Below, one piece after another: positions 60,106-64,000 of a DNA stretch of 64,000 nucleotides. Under the pieces are notes generated by a model, which worked only from the letters and a program-made list of their open reading frames with translations, did no database searches and had not been told where the DNA came from. Every line of letters begins with the position of its first letter. Position 1 is the first letter of the stretch. The stretch comes from JAOPZW01 sp963764585 (GTDB lineage: Bacteria; Actinomycetota; Thermoleophilia; Solirubrobacterales; Solirubrobacteraceae). The stretch is from the NCBI GenBank assembly GCA_963764585.1, contig CAVXTB010000021.1, forward strand, positions 62,001-126,000, given 5' to 3'. The position numbers and the translations under genes are program-made.

Positions 60106-61018
60106 GGTGCAGAACCTGGCGCAGACGCTGGCGTCGGAGATCGCCGATGAGCGACGGCCGCCGGGCTCGGCGCTCCCATCGACCCGAGCGCTGGCCGCGC
60201 AGCTGGGCTGCGCCCCCGGCACCGTCGCGCGAGCGTACGGCGAGCTGCAACGCGCCGGCCTGATCGCCGCCCGCGACCGGGCGCGCGCGCGAGTCGCGAT
60301 CGGAGCCGCGCCGCGAGCGCGCTGGTGGCTCGCCGGTGGGCGACGCCTGCTGCTGGCCGGTAGCGACGATCCGGCGCTCGACGCGCTCGTGCGCGCCGCG
60401 AGCGAAGCAGTGACGGTGGTTCCCGGGCCGCGGGGGAGCGTCCATGGCCTGGAGGCGATGGCGCGAGGGCAGGCGGACGCCGCGGTCCTGCATCTCCTGC
60501 ACGCCGAATCGGGGCGCTACAACGATCCCTACGTCCGCGGTCTGCTGCCCGGCGAAGCGATCGTGCTCGTGCACCTGTGGCGGCGCGAGGTGGGGTTGGC
60601 AGTGCCGCGGGGCAATCCGCTCGGGATCGGCGGCGTCGCCGATCTCGCCGGCCGGCGCGTGGCGTGGCGGCCGCGGGGCAGCGGATCACGGCTACTGCTG
60701 GAGCGGCTCCTGGCCGATGCGGGCGTGACCGCGCAGCCCGAGAGCGGCGAGCCCGCCGACTCGCATTTCGCGGTCGCCGCGGCGGTGGCGGCGGGCGCCG
60801 CCGACGCCGGGCTGGCCGTCCGCGCCGTCGCGCGGGCGTGCGACCTGGACTTCGTCGACGTCACGGTCGAGCCGTTCGAGCTCGCCGTCCGTGCCGAGAC
60901 GATCGACGCCGCCGCCGGCCTGCTCGCGCGGCTGCACGACCCGGGGTTCGCCGAGCGGGTCGACGCCCTGGGCGGCTACGACATGACCGACACCGGAGCA
61001 CAGAGGAGAGCCACGTGA
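60104..61018 (+). CDS. GntR HTH/periplasmic-binding-like tungstate or molybdate regulator
   Basis: A 304-residue protein with an N-terminal GntR winged helix (SEIADERRPPGSALPSTRALAAQLGCAPGTVARAYGELQRAG, in parts) and a C-terminal PBP-like domain (GSVHGLEAMARGQADAAVLHLL, VAWRPRGSGSRLLLERLL, AVAAAVAAGAADAGLAVRA). This architecture occurs in oxyanion and molybdopterin regulators. Its stop overlaps the start of the tungstate-binding protein gene, so it likely senses tungstate or molybdate and controls this operon. Confidence 0.85.
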   Translation: MVQNLAQTLASEIADERRPPGSALPSTRALAAQLGCAPGTVARAYGELQRAGLIAARDRARARVAIGAAPRARWWLAGGRRLLLAGSDDPALDALVRAASEAVTVVPGPRGSVHGLEAMARGQADAAVLHLLHAESGRYNDPYVRGLLPGEAIVLVHLWRREVGLAVPRGNPLGIGGVADLAGRRVAWRPRGSGSRLLLERLLADAGVTAQPESGEPADSHFAVAAAVAAGAADAGLAVRAVARACDLDFVDVTVEPFELAVRAETIDAAAGLLARLHDPGFAERVDALGGYDMTDTGAQRRAT

Positions 61019-61848
61019 TCAGACGCTGCTGGACGGTCGCGATCGTCGTCCTGGCGGTGGTGACAGCCGGGTGCGGCTCGAGCTCCTCGGCCGGTGGAAC
61101 GTCGACGCCGAACGGCCAGATGATTCTCGGCACGACGACGAGCACGCGCGACACCGGGCTGCTCGACACGCTCGTCCCCGCCTTCGAACACGCCACCGCG
61201 TGCAGCGTCAAGACCGTGGCGGTGGGCTCCGGGCAGGCCATCGACCTGGGCGCGCGTGGGCAGGCCGATGTTCTGCTCGTCCACTCGCCTGCCGCCGAGG
61301 AGACGTTCATGAACCAGGGCCATGGGCTCAGCCGCCTGGCCGTCATGCACAACGACTTCGTCCTCGTCGGTCCGCCTGCCGACCCCGCGAGGACCGCCGC
61401 ACGCGGCGGGATCGTCCCCGCGCTGCAGGCCATCGCGCGCGCGAAGGCGCCGTTCGCGTCGCGCGCCGACGACTCGGGCACGAACGCCAAGGAGCTCAAG
61501 CTCTGGCAGCAGGCGGGTATCGCCCCCGCCGGCTCGTGGTACATCAAGACCGGCCAGGGCATGGGTCCCACGCTCACCATCGCCTCCCAGAAGCGCGCCT
61601 ACACGCTGTCCGACCGCGGGACGTTCCTGGCGACGAAGAACCTCGACAGCAAGATCCTCGTGCAGGGCGGCCAGGCGCTGCAGAACCCCTACCACGTGAT
61701 CGTGGTCAAGCACTCGGGCACGAACGTCGGCTGCGCGCGGGCCTTCTCGCGCTGGATCACCAGCGCGGCGACCCAGCGCGTGATCGCAAGCTTCGGCAAG
61801 CGTCAGTACGGCCAAGCGCTGTTCCACCCCGACGCCGTCGCGCAGTGA
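61015..61848 (+). CDS. tupA: Tungstate-binding lipoprotein TupA
   Basis: A 277-residue ABC solute-binding protein. Lipobox VTAGC at about residue 19 follows a hydrophobic signal (VAIVVLAVVTAG). The family motif MILGTTTSTRDTGLLDTLVPAF, AVGSGQAIDLGARGQADVLLVHSP, MHNDFVLVGPPADP and SRADDSGTNAKE all match TupA/WtpA-like tungstate binders (TTSTxxSG oxyanion loop). Start is GTG 61015 within the previous stop. It captures tungstate outside the membrane for TupBC. Confidence 0.94.
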   Translation: MIRRCWTVAIVVLAVVTAGCGSSSSAGGTSTPNGQMILGTTTSTRDTGLLDTLVPAFEHATACSVKTVAVGSGQAIDLGARGQADVLLVHSPAAEETFMNQGHGLSRLAVMHNDFVLVGPPADPARTAARGGIVPALQAIARAKAPFASRADDSGTNAKELKLWQQAGIAPAGSWYIKTGQGMGPTLTIASQKRAYTLSDRGTFLATKNLDSKILVQGGQALQNPYHVIVVKHSGTNVGCARAFSRWITSAATQRVIASFGKRQYGQALFHPDAVAQ

Positions 61849-62513
61849 CTGCGCCGTCGGCCACCCTGCTCTGGGAGCTGGTGGGCCGCTCGGCGACGGT
61901 GTCACTGAGCGCCACCGCGATCGCGATGGCCATCGGCGTGCCGGCGGGCACGGCGCTGGCGCTGGCGCGCTTCCGCGGCCGGCGCGCGGCCGCGACCGTC
62001 GTCAACACGGGCATGGCGCTGCCCACCGTCGTCGTCGGCCTCGTCGTCGCCCTCGTGCTCTTTCGCAGCGGGCCGCTCGGCTCGCTCGACCTCATCTACA
62101 CCGTGCGCGGCATGATCATCGCCCAGGTGCTGATCGCCGCGCCGCTGATCACCGGCATCACGATGGCGGCGATCCAGGCACTGCCCGAGGAGCTGCCCGA
62201 TCAGCTGCGCGCCCTGGGAGCCAACCGCCGGCAACTCGTCGTACGCCTCTGGCTCGAGGCGCGCCTGCCGCTGCTGGCGGCCGTGATGGCGGGGTTCGGC
62301 CATGCCGTCTCCGAGGTCGGCGCCGTCACCATGGTGGGCGGCAACATCCACGGACAGACCCAGGTGCTGACCACCGCCATCGTCGAGGACGTCGGCAAAG
62401 GCGACTTCAGGCCGGCTCTCGCATACGGAGCCGTACTCCTGCTGCTCGCCTTCGCCGTCAACGCCGTGCTCACGTCGGTACAGCAGCGCGGAGCCGCGTG
62501 GGCGCGATCCTGA
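61845..62513 (+). CDS. tupB: Tungstate ABC permease TupB
   Basis: A 222-residue permease with five to six helices and the EAA loop QALPEELPDQLRALGANRRQ. Other landmarks are STALSATAIAMAIGVPAGTALALARF-type N-terminal helices (first part SATAIAMAIGVPAG), GMALPTVVVGLVVALVLFR and GHAVSEVGAVTMVGGNIHG, typical of TupB/ModB. GTG 61845 overlaps the TupA stop. Nearly all TupB homologues have this short single-permease form. Confidence 0.94.
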   Translation: MTAPSATLLWELVGRSATVSLSATAIAMAIGVPAGTALALARFRGRRAAATVVNTGMALPTVVVGLVVALVLFRSGPLGSLDLIYTVRGMIIAQVLIAAPLITGITMAAIQALPEELPDQLRALGANRRQLVVRLWLEARLPLLAAVMAGFGHAVSEVGAVTMVGGNIHGQTQVLTTAIVEDVGKGDFRPALAYGAVLLLLAFAVNAVLTSVQQRGAAWARS

Positions 62514-63562
62514 GCGCCGCCGACGTCCGCCACCGCCGCGGTGGGCGCGAGGTCCTGAAGGTCGACGGGCTGGAGATCGGCGCCGGCGAACGCCTCGGGC
62601 TGCTCGGGCTCAACGGCGCCGGCAAGACGAGCCTGCTGCGGCTGCTGGCCGGCATCGACCAGCCAACCACCGGCGAGGTCCGCGTCGACGGCGTCCCGAC
62701 GCGGCGCGGCGGCGCTGCGCTGCGCCGTCGCCTCGCCTACGCGCCCCAGCGGCCGGTGCTGCTCTCCACCACCGTCCGCCACAACGTCGAACTGCCCCTG
62801 CGCTATCGCCGCACCCCGCACGCGGCCCGCCGGGCTCTCGGCACTGCTGCGCTCGCGCGCCTGGGTGTCGAGCACCTCGCTGACCGGCCGGCCCCGAGCT
62901 TGTCCGGCGGCGAGGCCCAGCGGGTCAGCCTCGCGCGGGCACTGGCCTGCGAGCCCGACGCGCTGCTGCTCGACGAGCCCGCTGCGGGCCTGGACGCGCC
63001 CACGCGCGCCGCGTTCTTCGCCGACGTCGAGCGCGCGCTGACCGATCGCTCGGCGACCGTTGTCCTCGTCTCGCACCGCGCCGAGGAGGTCCTCGCGCTC
63101 GCCGATCGCGTCGCCGTCCTCGTCGCCGGCGAGCTGCGCCAGGTTGCGCCGCCCGGCGACCTCGTGGCCCATCCGGCGGACGCGGCGGTCGCGCGCCTCG
63201 TCGGCTACGAGAACGTCGTCGACGTCCACATCGACGATGACGGCAACGTGCTCGCCGCCGGACGTCCCCTCGGACTGACGGCCACCCCCGGGCACCGCTC
63301 CGCCAGCGTCGCGATCTGGGCCGCGTCCGTCCACCTTCGCGGCCCGCGCGAGACCCCGCTCAGCGCCACCGTCGACCGTGTCACCACCGGTCCCGGACGC
63401 CACGAGCTGACCCTCGACGCCGGGCTCCCCCTCCGAGCGCACCTCCCGCTCACCACGGCGCCACCCGGTCCGGGCGTCGAGGTCAGCCTCGAGCTCGACC
63501 CCGCGCTTGTCGCCTTGTTCGACCGTCGGCGACCCAGCACCGCAGAGGCGTACCCTGTCTAG
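62498..63562 (+). CDS. tupC: Tungstate ABC ATPase TupC
   Basis: A 354-residue ATPase with Walker A (GLNGAGKTS), Q-loop (LAYAPQRPVLL), signature LSGGEAQR, Walker B (ALLLDEPAAGLD) and H-loop (LVSHRAEE). A C-terminal OB/TOBE-like extension (residues 240-354) may bind the oxyanion for trans-inhibition, as in ModC-type ATPases. It starts at GTG 62498, overlapping TupB by 16 bp. Three bases after its stop the aldehyde oxidoreductase gene begins. Confidence 0.93.
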   Translation: MGAILSAADVRHRRGGREVLKVDGLEIGAGERLGLLGLNGAGKTSLLRLLAGIDQPTTGEVRVDGVPTRRGGAALRRRLAYAPQRPVLLSTTVRHNVELPLRYRRTPHAARRALGTAALARLGVEHLADRPAPSLSGGEAQRVSLARALACEPDALLLDEPAAGLDAPTRAAFFADVERALTDRSATVVLVSHRAEEVLALADRVAVLVAGELRQVAPPGDLVAHPADAAVARLVGYENVVDVHIDDDGNVLAAGRPLGLTATPGHRSASVAIWAASVHLRGPRETPLSATVDRVTTGPGRHELTLDAGLPLRAHLPLTTAPPGPGVEVSLELDPALVALFDRRRPSTAEAYPV

Positions 63563-63564
63563 GC

Positions 63565-64000
63565 ATGGAGGGGAACGGCGTGCCTGGCGGCTACTTCGGC
63601 CGCGCGCTCGTCGTCGACGCGACCGACGCGACGACCGAGACGCTGCCCCTGCCCGAAACGGTCCTGCGCGCCTACATCGGCGGCGCCGGGCTCGGCACGT
63701 GGCTGATGCACCGCCTTGCTCCGCCGCTGGTCGATCCGCTCGGCCCCGATGCGCCCTTGGCCTTCGTGTTCTCGCCGCTCGTCGGCACACCGCTGACCAC
63801 GAGCGCCAAGTTCGCCGTCGTGGCGAAGTCGCCGCTGACCGGCCTGCTCAACGACGCGCTGTCGTCCAGTCACTTTGCGATCGCCGGCAAGCTCACCGGC
63901 TACGACGCGATCGTCGTGCGCGGCGCTGCGCAACGGCCGTCGGCGCTGCTCATCGACAGCGACGGCGCACGGCTCGAGCCCGCCGACGACCTCTGGGGGC
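63565..64000 (+). CDS. Tungsten aldehyde:ferredoxin oxidoreductase (N-terminal part)
   Basis: Partial gene running off the window. From ATG 63565 the translation starts MEGNGVPGGYFGRALVVDAT and continues with YIGGAGLGTWLMHRLAPP, DPLGPDAPLAFVFSPLVGTPLTT, VVAKSPLTGLLND and GKLTGYDAIVVRGAAQRP. These are the N-terminal (AFOR_N) landmarks of the aldehyde:ferredoxin oxidoreductase family, which binds a tungsto-bispterin and oxidises aldehydes with ferredoxin as acceptor. Context (TupABC, MobA-MoaD) supports tungsten as the metal. The cofactor and Fe-S ligands in the later domains are not in the window. Confidence 0.9.
   Translation, partial: MEGNGVPGGYFGRALVVDATDATTETLPLPETVLRAYIGGAGLGTWLMHRLAPPLVDPLGPDAPLAFVFSPLVGTPLTTSAKFAVVAKSPLTGLLNDALSSSHFAIAGKLTGYDAIVVRGAAQRPSALLIDSDGARLEPADDLWG

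Overview
The window is very GC-rich, has strongly codon-biased genes, and uses GTG starts and overlapping stop/start codons (ATGA, GTGA, TGATG, TAATG) throughout. The gene repertoire (ECF41 sigma factors, HDOD-LuxR regulator, F420-type Ddn-like reductase, mycobacterial-type ferredoxin/FprA pair, intein-bearing PcrA and DnaE) suggests a soil-type actinobacterium. I infer Thermoleophilia/Solirubrobacterales (Conexibacter, Baekduia, Patulibacter range), but no rRNA or marker comparison is available to prove it. I saw no tRNA, rRNA or CRISPR.

Layout. 0-5 kb: reverse-strand operon pcrA (intein-interrupted helicase, one-base frameshift), a SAM methyltransferase and folD. 5-9 kb: CAP protein, queuosine-salvage hydrolase, SnoaL-like protein, ferredoxin plus ferredoxin reductase. 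9-13.4 kb: MarR-GNAT regulator, ABC-2 exporter, group D flavin monooxygenase. 13.4-18.1 kb: cysE and cysK, separated by two forward genes and a decayed IS1182-type element that sits exactly in the loop of a palindromic repeat. 18.4-22.8 kb: MacA/MacB-like efflux operon. 22.7-26.2 kb: O-antigen-ligase-like protein, secreted proteins, tandem GNAT. 26.2-28.3 kb: ECF41 sigma factor with a truncated partner oxidoreductase behind a near-perfect ECF41 promoter. 28.4-34.4 kb: Rrf2 regulator, O-methyltransferase, HDOD-LuxR, gltX, cyclase, nfo.

34.4-41.2 kb is the most unusual part. dnaE carries an intein whose insert looks like a Vsr/DUF559-type (PD-(D/E)xK) nuclease. The 5' end of dnaE, from the -10 box to about codon 27, is also present as a second perfect 109-bp copy 1,775 bp away. 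The DNA between the copies holds a divergent tyrosine-recombinase-like gene fused to an unknown domain. This looks like a small integrative element that targets dnaE and rebuilds it.

41.2-49.3 kb: broken nucleotidyltransferase and methyltransferase genes, a MarR gene behind a 15-bp tandem-repeat array, a large palindromic repeat locus, argG, and a second ECF41/epimerase pair with divergent predicted promoters. 49.3-55 kb: conserved secreted protein, Ddn-like reductase, MFS and EamA exporters, MocR-type regulator. 55-58.1 kb: a self-regulated membrane-protein/HTH pair and a MerR regulon with two matching operators. 58.2-59.2 kb: two gene remnants joined head to head. 59.2-64 kb: a tungsten operon of MobA-MoaD fusion, GntR-PBP regulator, TupABC tungstate importer and the start of an aldehyde:ferredoxin oxidoreductase, which together take up tungstate, make the pterin cofactor and use it.

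Several conserved genes carry single-base indels (pcrA, macB, methyltransferase, others). These may be assembly errors rather than biology.
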